Assembly (NCBI RefSeq): GCF_001659605.2
Contig: NC_035176.2
Coordinates: 21,205,890 to 21,269,889 of the forward strand
Length of the DNA: 64,000 nt
Origin: Manihot esculenta
Taxonomy: Eukaryota; Streptophyta; Magnoliopsida; Malpighiales; Euphorbiaceae
Reading direction: 5' to 3'
A program made the position numbers and the translations under genes. The notes beneath the pieces were generated by a model, which was not told the origin of the DNA, ran no database searches, and worked only from the letters and a program-made list of their open reading frames with translations. Numbering within the stretch: position 1 is the first letter of the stretch; the number at the start of each line of letters is the position of its first letter. Below, in pieces: positions 44,825-54,195 of this stretch.

Positions 44825-47301
44825 TGTAATACCCGGCTAGAATCCGACATCGGGATTCCTGCCTTCCGGCGGAATCTAGGGTGTTGGATCTCTCTAGAAG
44901 GGTAGAATGTGTTTTCTAAAAATATTTTCAAATGAATTTAAGGGTTTTAATTGAAAGAAAATTTAGTTTTGAAGAGATAAGGCCAAGGAGGAATAACCCA
45001 GGTTCGGCCGCCGAAGGTGATGTTCGGCCGCCGAACATGAGTTGGTTTTGGATGGACTTTTGGCTTCCGAAAGTTGAGTTGGGCAGAAACCAGGTTCGGC
45101 TGCCGAACCCCAAGTTCGGCCGCCGAACATGGGGGACTTTAGGGTGCTGGTTTGGCCGCCGAAGGTGGCTCAGCCGGTCACCTATAAGAGGCCCTCAGAC
45201 CGAAAATGGGAGAGTTTTCTCCCCATTCTCGAGCTAAGGTGAGTTCATGTCCTCCCTTGGCCGTTTTCATGTTTTTCTTCATCTCCTTCATGTTTTCATG
45301 AGTTCCATGGTCATTTTGAAGAGTTTTAAGCTTGGATCAATTCCATGGTCATTTTGAAGAGTTTTAAGCTTGGATCAAGGATTTGGAGCTTGGAGACCCC
45401 GGAGCTAGTTTCCTCCACATCTCCAAGGTTCGGGTCACACCAACCCTCGATCTCCAAGAGGTTAGTGTAGATCTCTGCTTTTCTTTATGTTTTAATGAGT
45501 TTTACGTAAGTTTTAAGGAGATTTGATGTATGTGTTTGGGTAGATATGCATGATAGGGTTTATGTGAGTTTTGTGCCCAATGTATGATTACATGATGTTT
45601 TGTTGGGGTTTTAAGTTAGTTTATGCCCATTTATGCATGTGGGAGTGAGTATGCATGTTTGGGAGAGAGTATGTAAGGATTTGGGTGTATTGAGTTTGGT
45701 TTTTGGCTTGGCAGAAGCGGACCTGTCGTCCAGAGGGGACCAGGTTCGGCCGCCGAAAGGAGTTTCGGCCGCCGAACCTGCATGGGGAGCAGTCTTTCGG
45801 CTGCCGAACGTGCCCCCGAAGGCTGACTTTCATTTCTGTCCTGGGGTTTCGGCCGCCGAACCTGCCGCTGAACCTACCCGAGTTTCGTCTCTGGAAGGGA
45901 CTTTCGGCCGCCGAAGGTGCCGCCGAAAGTGCCCTGTCCAGCCGTTTCTTGGGTGTTTCCTATGCATGTTTTAGTGATGTTTAGAGGGGTTTTTGGGGGT
46001 ATGTTTATGAGTTGTTTAGAGTATGTTTGGCACCTCATTCGAGTCCACCTGTGTAGGATCGGACCCGAGGGACCGAGGAGGCCAGTAGTGCTAGCAGTTG
46101 CAGAGTCAATCAGCGTCTGCCAGGAGGTGAGTAGAACTAAATTTAATCTTCTATGTACGAAATCTAATGCCTAAAGCATGTTCATGCATCATGATGATTA
46201 TAGTAGGTTGTTTGCACTAGTTCACGAATGTGGCGCATTGCATTATTTGATGTTGATTCAGGAGGTTTGGACCAAGGCGACTTCAATAGCCCATATCTGT
46301 CATTGAGTCTTGGGTAAGTCCTTTGAGAGCCGGATAAGTACATATAGGAAAGTCCCTGTGAGCTCTCTGTGGACTGGGTACCCTGTCATGTATGTGAAAG
46401 TCCTGTGTGAGCTCCTTTGGGGGAGCCGGGCACCGACAGAGGGATTTTTGAGGTCATGTCCGATCCTTGAGGGTAAAGGATGCTAGCAAAGAAAGAAACT
46501 CTCAAAAACAATCCGTGGGGAATATTTATTTGCATGAACCCCGAGACGGACAAGATACAGTTATGTGATTCCTTTGTGATATGACGCATTTCATGAGAGC
46601 ATGTAATTAATGAACTGTTTTCTATGTTTCTACTCACTGGGCTTTTTAGCTCACCCCTCTCCCCTAACCCCAGTGTTGCAGGTTTGAGGTTGATCGGGAA
46701 GTCCCAAGAGCAGAGGTTATGCTTTGTAATAGTTATAGATTAGTACTGTTAGTATGGACATGATGTAATGTAACTGAGTTATTGTAATGTAAAGTTAAGT
46801 GGAGTTATGTTTATGGATTAGTACTGTGCTTGGCCCTGAGACTTGGTTAGTCCCTGTTTAATACATGATGTATGTTATGCTAGATGTTGAGTTGTGTTTG
46901 AACTAATCTTGTGGCATGTGTTGTTTACCACGCTATGGTAATGGATGAGGACCTTTGAGGAGGTCTTATGTTTGTGGTTTTGTTGCATGCACAGGTTAGG
47001 TTCTAGTTCCTTGGATGTAACCCCAGCTTGATGTATGTTATGTTGACCCAGCTAAAGTTTTGTTGAGAGCTCTAGTATGGGGTTCTTTTAGGTTTCCAGT
47101 TGTTGCATACAGGTCAGGCTCGGGATATTCGTCAGATGTTACAGTTTTTATGTTAAAGTTTGATCATGTATGGGATTTGACCAGGTGATAGGAGATATGT
47201 TTGGCTTGCTACGGGTCCCGGCGGCCTTAAGCCGATCTGGATCCTAGCGCCGGTGGCGGTTCGGGCCGTTACGGTAGGGTATCGGTTTCCGGGTTGTTAC
47301 A
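44825..47301 (+). repeat. 5' LTR of element D
   Basis: 2477 bases, tgtaatacccgg to gggttgttaca. It carries a 38-base tandem duplication at about 45303-45378 (ttccatggtcattttgaaga unit) that the 3' LTR lacks; that accounts exactly for the length difference. The TATA box is changed to tataaga (45183). TTCGGC-N-GCCGAA palindromes lie before the TATA box (from 45003) and at 45745-45925. Confidence 0.95.
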
Positions 47302-47303
47302 GT

Positions 47304-47315
47304 TGGTATCAAAGC
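47304..47315 (+). other. Primer binding site of D
   Basis: TGGTATCAAAGC, one base different from the B site (TGGTATCAGAGC); still complementary to tRNA-Met over its first eight bases. Confidence 0.85.
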
Positions 47316-47570
47316 TTTGGGCCTCAAGAGTACGGTGTGTTGCACATCGGAAAGAGGTTGGTTTAGATGTCATAGAAGGGCAAGCACAATAAGAAGAATC
47401 ATGTCCACTAGGATAGGATGTTGAGTCCTGTCTTGATTGATGATGTGTAATGCCATGATTTTTATGCGTGTGCATTAATGTTATGTATGTGGGTTCATGT
47501 GTTTTCACCTGAACCGTATGATGCTAATGATTGTTTGTATGCTTGTGTGTTGTTCTTCAGAGGAGCCAGG

Positions 47571-48386
47571 ATGCGAGGTGCTCGTCGATCTGTGGAATCG
47601 ACTGGAGTTCCATCTGAGAGGGAAGGTTTGGACACCTTTCCCCCTGCTCTGCCAAGAGCGCAGTCGTGGGGAGTCAGCAGATGGGGAACATCAAGGGACC
47701 CTGGAAGGTCTTTTGATGCAAGCAGAGAAGGAATGGCTCCAAGAAGGATGTCAGCTAGTATGAGAGAAGTAGAGTCGGATGTTCAGAGAAGGGATGTCAG
47801 TTTGGGAATCAGAGTGCCAGAAGAAGGTATGGGAGTGTTTCAGGAGGATGCTCAGACTCAGGATTCCAGGATCTCAGGTTCAGGAGGGATTGATCCCTCC
47901 ACTCTGAGTACAGCCTCCACGAAAAGCAAGAAGTGGGGCAGAACCCTGAGGGGGAAGAAGAAGAAGTTGTGGAGACGGTTGAAGTCTAGTCTGGGATTAG
48001 GTGGTGGTTCGAGCTCTGGCTCACGCAGTTCAAGATGCTTGAGGTGCGGAAGGCCGCACAAAGGAGTCTGTCGGGTTGGGACGACAGCTTGTTTTAGGTG
48101 TGGACAGGAAGGACACATAGCACGTGAGTGTCCTACTGTGCCCCGGTTAGCACAGTCTCAGCCAGCAGCTTCAGCCATGTTTCAGGTTGGTAGTCGAGGC
48201 AGAGGAAGAGGGTCAGCCTTTTCTTCTGAGGGTTCCCGTGGAGAAGGTCCGTCAGCTCCAGCTCGGATTTTCACCCAAGCTCAGCAGGAGGCAGACACAT
48301 CGAACACAGTGGTGTCAGGTACGCTCACTTTTGAATGTTCTGATGCGTATGTTTTTGTGAACCCTAGTGTTTTTCTCTTTCTTTAG
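47571..48386 (+). CDS. Shortened Gag of element D (core domain missing)
   Basis: An open frame of 271 residues starting M-R-G-A-R-R-S-V-E-S-T-G-V-P, like the Gag start of B. After a charged N-terminus it jumps past the Pro/Tyr tract and the whole Gag core (about 260 residues in B) into G-G-I-D-P-S-T-L-S, then both knuckles ([12 protein letters not shown] and [14 protein letters not shown]) and the Gly/Arg linker. It ends inside a ruined protease, where the D-P-G-A-S site reads V-N-P-S-V-F. What remains is an RNA-binding-like protein without the particle-forming domain. Whether it is made or used is unknown. Confidence 0.7.
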   Translation: MRGARRSVESTGVPSEREGLDTFPPALPRAQSWGVSRWGTSRDPGRSFDASREGMAPRRMSASMREVESDVQRRDVSLGIRVPEEGMGVFQEDAQTQDSRISGSGGIDPSTLSTASTKSKKWGRTLRGKKKKLWRRLKSSLGLGGGSSSGSRSSRCLRCGRPHKGVCRVGTTACFRCGQEGHIARECPTVPRLAQSQPAASAMFQVGSRGRGRGSAFSSEGSRGEGPSAPARIFTQAQQEADTSNTVVSGTLTFECSDAYVFVNPSVFLFL

Positions 48387-49230
48387 TTGCTCTAGGAGCC
48401 GTCGAGAGGTTGAGTTGATAGCTTCTGGGCTAGAGTGTTCTCTTTGGGTCAGTGGACTCACGTGTGATCCATCTGAGGCAGAGTCAGTCTGCCGGTCCAG
48501 TTCTGTGACAGTTGAGGGTAGATGCCTTCCACCCAACTCTGAGGTCCTAGACTTGACTGTCTGGACGTCAGTTTAGGGTTGGACTGGATTTTTCTGCTCG
48601 TGCTGCTATCTTGGTCTGTAGAGCCAAGGTAGTTAGGTTCAGAGGACAGGATGGGTCAGAGGTTTTCTTCTGAGGGAACACAGTAGGGATGCCTAGAGGT
48701 TTGATATCAGCCTGTCAGGTTTGTAGGGTACGTAGGAGGGGTTTTCAGAGGGTTCTAGCTCTTGTTTGAGAGTTTAGCAGTCAGGTTTGGGAACCAGCCT
48801 CAGTGCCAGTTGTAGAGAGAGTTCTTAGATGTCTTCCCAAGCGAGTTGTCAAGTTTACCATCTGTCAGGGAGTTTGAGTTGGTATAGGAGTGGTGTCTGG
48901 ACGCAGAACCATTTCTGTCCTTCCCTATAGGATGGCGCCTGCGTAGAGAGAGGTAGTAGTCAGAGTAGAGGCGAGACTTGGTAGACAAGGGTTTTATTCG
49001 ACATAGAACCTCACCCTGGGATGTTCCAGTGTTGTGGTGGGAAACGGAGGATGGATCCTTGAGACTTTGTAACAACTGTAAGTAGTTGACCAAGGTCACT
49101 ACCAAGGGCAGGTATTCCCATGCAAGAGGGATGATCTATGGGGACAGCTAGTAGGAGCTGTTTGTTTTACAAGATAGATCTGAAATCCGGGTACTACCTG
49201 TGAGAGTTAGAGTTAGTTTTGGGTTAGCAG
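48387..49230 (+). pseudogene. Decayed protease and reverse transcriptase start in D
   Basis: Readable scraps: L-E-C-S-L-W-V-S-G-L-T-C-D-P-S, then E-V-L-D-L-T-V-W-T-S; later [12 protein letters not shown] and [11 protein letters not shown]. Many stops and frameshifts. After about 49200 the match to B stops; the rest of RT, RNase H and integrase are absent. Confidence 0.8.
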
Positions 49231-49516
49231 TGAGAAGAAGCCTGTTAGTAAAGATGAGAAGAGAAGAGAAGAGTAAGGATCAGAGTAGTGCAGCGGAAGC
49301 CAGTGGAGTTCAGGAGTAGGTTGGGTATTGCTAAGGTGTTTCTTTTGGAGACCCGGGAGTTTTACTCCAGTAGTGCCTGTGTCTCTCTTTCAGGAGAGAG
49401 ATTTTTAGGTTTTGCTTGCTGGTTTGCTTGCTTGTTCATGTATGATTGATGCCATGTTTTTATGTATGTATGTTTGTGGAACATTCGGGGACGAATGTTC
49501 TTGAAGGGGGGAAGAA
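49231..49516 (+). other. 3' untranslated end of D with stem-loop and polypurine tract
   Basis: Non-coding. The stem-loop at 49479-49500 (same arms as in B) is followed by the polypurine tract gaaggggggaagaa (49503-49516). Confidence 0.88.
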
Positions 49517-51955
49517 TGTAATACCCGGCTAGAATCCGACATCGGGATTCCTGCCTTCCGGCGGAATCTAGGGTGTTGGATCTCTCTAGAAGGGTAGAAT
49601 GTGTTTTCTAAAAATATTTTCAAATGAATTTAAGGGTTTTAATTGAAAGAAAATTTAGTTTTGAAGAGATAAGGCCAAGGAGGAATAACCCAGGTTCGGC
49701 CGCCGAAGGTGATGTTCGGCCGCCGAACATGAGTTGGTTTTGGATGGACTTTTGGCTTCCGAAAGTTGAGTTGGGCAGAAACCAGGTTCGGCTGCCGAAC
49801 CCCAAGTTCGGCCGCCGAACATGGGGGACTTTAGGGTGCTGGTTTGGCCGCCGAAGGTGGCTCAGCCGGTCACCTATAAAAGGCCCTCAGACCGAAAATG
49901 GGAGAGTTTTCTCCCCATTCTCGAGCTAAGGTGAGTTCATGTCCTCCCTTGGCCGTTTTCATGTTTTTCTTCATCTCCTTCATGTTTTCATGAGTTCCAT
50001 GGTCATTTTGAAGAGTTTTAAGCTTGGATCAAGGATTTGGAGCTTGGAGACCCCGGAGCTAGTTTCCTCCACATCTCCAAGGTTCGGGTCACACCAACCC
50101 TCGATCTCCAAGAGGTTAGTGTAGATCTCTGCTTTTCTTTATGTTTTAATGAGTTTTACGTAAGTTTTAAGGAGATTTGATGTATGTGTTTGGGTAGATA
50201 TGCATGATAGGGTTTATGTGAGTTTTGTGCCCAATGTATGATTACATGATGTTTTGTTGGGGTTTTAAGTTAGTTTATGCCCATTTATGCATGTGGGAGT
50301 GAGTATGCATGTTTGGGAGAGAGTATGTAAGGATTTGGGTGTATTGAGTTTGGTTTTTGGCTTGGTAGAAGCGGACCTGTCGTCCAGAGGGGACCAGGTT
50401 CGGCCGCCGAAAGGAGTTTCGGCCGCCGAACCTGCATGGGGAGCAGTCTTTCGGCTGCCGAACGTGCCCCCGAAGGCTGACTTTCGTTTCTGTCCTGGGG
50501 TTTCGGCCGCCGAACCTGCCGCCGAACCTACCCGAGTTTCGTCTCTGGAAGGGACTTTCGGCCGCCGAAGGTGCCGCCGAAAGTGCCCTGTCCAGCCGTT
50601 TCTTGGGTGTTTCCTATGCATGTTTTAGTGATGTTTAGAGGGGTTTTTGGGGGTATGTTTATGAGTTGTTTAGAGTATGTTTGGCACCTCATTCGAGTCC
50701 ACCTGTGTAGGATCGGACCCGAGGGACCGAGGAGGCCAGTAGTGCTAGCAGTTGCAGAGTCAATCAGCGTCTGCCAGGAGGTGAGTAGAACTAAATTTAA
50801 TCTTCTATGTACGAAATCTAATGCCTAAAGCATGTTCATGCATCATGATGATTATAGTAGGTTGTTTGCACTAGTTCACGAATGTGGCGCATTGCATTAT
50901 TTGATGTTGATTCAGGAGGTTTGGACCAAGGCGACTTCAATAGCCCATATCTGTCATTGAGTCTTGGGTAAGTCCTTTGAGAGCCGGATAAGTACATATA
51001 GGAAAGTCCCTGTGAGCTCTCTGTGGACTGGGTACCCTGTCATGTATGTGAAAGTCCTGTGTGAGCTCCTTTGGGGGAGCCGGGCACCGACAGAGGGATT
51101 TTTGAGGTCATGTCCGATCCTTGAGGGTAAAGGATGCTAGCAAAGAAAGAAACTCTCAAAAACAATCCGTGGGGAATATTTATTTGCATGAACCCCGAGA
51201 CGGACAAGATACAGTTATGTGATTCCTTTGTGATATGACGCATTTCATGAGAGCATGTAATTAATGAACTGTTTTCTATGTTTCTACTCACTGGGCTTTT
51301 TAGCTCACCCCTCTCCCCTAACCCCAGTGTTGCAGGTTTGAGGTTGATCGGGAAGTCCCAAGAGCAGAGGTTATGCTTTGTAATAGTTATAGATTAGTAC
51401 TGTTAGTATGGACATGATGTAATGTAACTGAGTTATTGTAATGTAAAGTTAAGTGGAGTTATGTTTATGGATTAGTACTGTGCTTGGCCCTGAGACTTGG
51501 TTAGTCCCTGTTTAATACATGATGTATGTTATGCTAGATGTTGAGTTGTGTTTGAACTAATCTTGTGGCATGTGTTGTTTACCACGCTATGGTAATGGAT
51601 GAGGACCCTTGAGGAGGTCTTATGTTTGTGGTTTTGTTGCATGCACAGGTTAGGTTCTAGTTCCTTGGATGTAACCCCAGCTTGATGTATGTTATGTTGA
51701 CCCAGCTAAAGTTTTGTTGAGAGCTCTAGTATGGGGTTCTTTTAGGTTTCCAGTTGTTGCATACAGGTCAGGCTCGGGATATTCGTCAGATGTTACAGTT
51801 TTTATGTTAAAGTTTGATCATGTATGGGATTTGACCAGGTGATAGGAGATATGTTTGGCTTGCTACGGGTCCCGGCGGCCTTAAGCCGATCTGGATCCTA
51901 GCGCCGGTGGCGGTTCGGGCCGTTACGGTAGGGTATCGGTTTCCGGGTTGTTACA
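49517..51955 (+). repeat. 3' LTR of element D
   Basis: 2439 bases; intact TATA box tataaaa at 49875-49881. It matches the 5' LTR apart from five substitutions I can see and the 38-base duplication. Confidence 0.95.
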
Positions 51956-53104
51956 AGGGGTGAGCAGTATTCTGTTCAAACCGAAAAAACCGATTGAACC
52001 GAATCGATTTGAAAATTTGGTTCGGTTTTTTATATATTTCGATTCGGTTCGGTTTTCAATTTTAAAAATTTCGGTTATTTCGGTTCGGTTCGGTTTTAAT
52101 CAGAAAAAAACCGAAAAAATCGAACCGAACCGATTAATAATAATAATAATATGTTTTTTCAATAATATATAGAAATTAAATCATATTAAAATTAAAATAT
52201 TTTAATTAAATTTTAAAATATTAAAAATAAAGGGTAAAAAATAAAAAAAATTATTAAAAATCGAAACCGATCAAACCGAACCGAATCGAACCGAATCAGA
52301 CCGGTTTGGTTCGATTCGATTTCTGACCAAAATCGGTTCGGTTCGATTTTCATAAACACTCAAATTTCGGTTTTCGGTTTATTCGGTTCGGTTCGGTTTT
52401 GAACCGAACCGACCGAATGCTCACCCCTAGATGGTGCCACTCGCAATCCCGTATGTGTGTCCAAGAGAAAGTAGAAAAAGCATTGAAAGGCTCCTTATGT
52501 GTCTTTTTATAGTTGAAAGTGTTGCTCTAGGTCCTTTCTTGCTGTCCAAGTTGTTAAGTTGCTGCCCAAGAGCTGCCCATGTCGCCCATATCTTGCATTG
52601 ATGAGGTGGAGCCTCCTTTTGAATTTTGAATGTGCAAGACTTGAGGTGGCATGTGTGACTTCTTTGGCTTCTTTGACAAGCTGAATTTGAATTTCAAATT
52701 TGAATGTTCATCTTCTAAAGATTTGGCTTATTCAATAAGGAAAAGGATTCTTTAAGGTCTTGAATTTTAAACTGCTCTGCAGACTGCACTCTCCTTATTT
52801 GCCACTTTCCTTATTTAGCACTTTCCTTAATGAGCTGAATCTTGATTTTGAATTTTGAATTCTCTTAAGGATTTGAAATTTGAATTTCAAATTACTTTCC
52901 TTATTTGGCTCTTTTCAAGTTGCACTTGGCATGCTTGCTCTCCTTTGCTCCATTTTAGGCAGTTTTAGGGGCATTTTCACCAAATTGTCTCTTTACACCA
53001 TTTTCTGCAAAATAAGATCAAAATCACAAAATTAGGCAGAAAAAGTGTAAATTAACATCAATAACATCATAATGTAATGGTCCAAATTATGCTCTATCAC
53101 AAGG

Positions 53105-53345
53105 TAAGTTGAACAAGCGGCATGGTAAGTGGGTTGAGTATCTCGAAATATTTCCTTATGTGATTAAATACAAGCAAGGTAAGGAGAATGTGGTTGTTGA
53201 TGCATTATCTAGACATTATGCATTGATTTCCATGCTTAATTCTAAGTTATTAGAGTTTGAGCATTTGAAAGATATATATGGGAATGATACTAATTTTTCT
53301 GATATATTTGAGACATGTGAACATGGAGCATTTAACAAGTTTTAA
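53105..53345 (+). pseudogene. RNase H C-terminal half of element X
   Basis: Reads K-R-H-G-K-W-V-E-Y-L-E-I-F-P-Y-V-I-K-Y-K-Q-G-K-E-N-V-V-V-D-A-L-S-R, the usual end of RNase H. It directly continues the piece that stops at 38419. The final catalytic Asp (V-D-A-L-S-R) is present. Confidence 0.85.
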
Positions 53346-54195
53346 TTACATGATGAGTTTCTTTTTAGGGGGAAACAAATATGCATACCCAATTGTTTGG
53401 TGTATGAGTTGCTTGTTAGAGAATCACATTCAGGAGGGTTAATGGGACATTTTGATGTGCAGAAGAGTTTAGACATGCTAAATGAATACTTTTATTGGCC
53501 TAATATGCGAAAATATGTAGAGAAAATTTGTGCTCAATACTTGGCCCGTATACAGGCTAAATCTATGTCCTTGCCACATAGATTGTATACTCCTTTGCCT
53601 GTACCTATTGAACCTTGGACTGATATATCTATGGATTTTACGATAGGTTTATCTAGGACAAAAAAGGTAGAGATTCTGTGTTTGTTGTTGTAGATCTCTT
53701 CAGTAAGATGACACATTTTATTCTATGCCATAAAACTGATGATGTAACGAACACAGCTGATTTGTTTTTCAGGGAAGTGGTCCATTTGCATGGTATACCT
53801 AGGATTATTATTTCTAATAGAGATTCTAAGTTCCTTAGTCATTTTTGGCGTGTTTTGTGGGGAAAATTGGGTACTAAACTTTTATTTTCTACTACTTGTC
53901 ATCCACAATAGATGACCAAACTAAAGTTGTTAATAGGACTTTAGAAACTATGTTTCATGCTATTGTGGGTAAGAACTTGAAAACTTGAGAAGAATGTTTG
54001 CCATATGTTGAATTTGCTTATAATCGCACTATTCTTTCTTCTACTGGTTATTCACCTTTTGAGATTGTGTATGATTTTAATCCATTAATTGTATTAGATT
54101 TAATGTCTTTACCTTTGAATGAGTTATCTAATTTAGATGGAAAAGTAAAGGTTGAAATGATTAAATCAATACACATGAAAGCGCCTGAACATATT
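53346..54195 (+). pseudogene. Integrase of element X (cut by element E)
   Basis: Zinc region H-S-G-G-L-M-G-H-F with the following Cys pair damaged (C-A-Q-Y where C-x-x-C is expected). Core: M-D-F-T-I-G-L first Asp, then after a frame change [16 protein letters not shown] (second Asp), stop after C-H-P-Q. Then P-Y-V-E-F-A-Y-N-R and F-E-I-V-Y-D-F-N-P. Ends at 54195 where E inserted. Inactive. Confidence 0.83.

Larger units (their letters stand above)
44825..51955 (+). mobile_element. Non-autonomous Tekay-like element D
   Basis: 7131 bases with LTRs at 44825-47301 and 49517-51955 and perfect TSD agggg (44820-44824 and 51956-51960), inserted in the MITE. It keeps the primer site, stem-loop and polypurine tract, but its 2.2-kb interior has only a shortened Gag and a decayed protease and reverse transcriptase start. 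LTRs differ by about five substitutions and one 38-base duplication, so insertion is recent. Inference: moved by proteins of a relative such as B. Confidence 0.95.
44819..52429. mobile_element. hAT-like MITE, split by element D
   Basis: Own sequence is 44819-44824 plus 51961-52429, about 475 bases. Perfect 12-base terminal inverted repeat (taggggtgagca / tgctcaccccta) and perfect 8-base TSD gatggtgc. Known: 8-base TSDs with T/CAGGGG-type ends are the hAT mark. The interior is full of cggttcggtt / aaccgaaccg motifs in both orientations around an AT-rich centre, so the strand can fold back on itself. No transposase frame; non-autonomous. Confidence 0.92.
38420..53099 (-). mobile_element. Athila-like gag-protease-only element, itself carrying nested insertions
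   Basis: Bounded by TSD caagg (38415-38419 and 53100-53104). Minus orientation: 5' LTR at right (43921-53099, interrupted), tRNA-Asp-type primer site, gag, protease, non-coding 3' region, 3' LTR at left (38420-39971). No reverse transcriptase, RNase H or integrase exists between protease and 3' LTR, so it was non-autonomous. Known: elements with LTRs and gag only (TR-GAG type) have been described in plants. The two LTRs differ at several percent, so it is clearly older than B, D and E. Confidence 0.93.
43921..53099 (-). repeat. 5' LTR of the Athila-like element, interrupted
   Basis: LTR sequence occupies 43921-44818 and 52438-53099 (about 1560 bases in all), ending ctatca. The MITE with D inside, plus one TSD copy (gatggtgc, 44811-44818 and 52430-52437), fills the gap. 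On the minus strand the insertion separates the LTR start from its downstream half, so this LTR promoter is disrupted. Confidence 0.93.
23618..54195 (+). mobile_element. CRM-like Ty3/gypsy element X, split into four pieces
   Basis: Old plus-strand element. Its own pieces are 23618-26400 (LTR, leader, gag, protease start), 36382-38419 (protease end, reverse transcriptase, RNase H start), 53100-54195 (RNase H end, integrase) and whatever follows element E outside the window. The breaks are the three insertions B, the Athila-like element and E. At the B and Athila-like borders the reading continues sensibly from one side to the other once the insertion and its TSD copy are set aside. Many stops show it is dead. 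The lineage call (CRM chromovirus) rests on the wording of its reverse transcriptase and is moderate. The 3' LTR is not visible. Confidence 0.85.

Noticed and set aside
47478..47570. An earlier start for the D Gag frame, 31 codons upstream
   Set aside because: The extension lies in leader sequence and is not shared with B or E; the start at 47571 is conserved.
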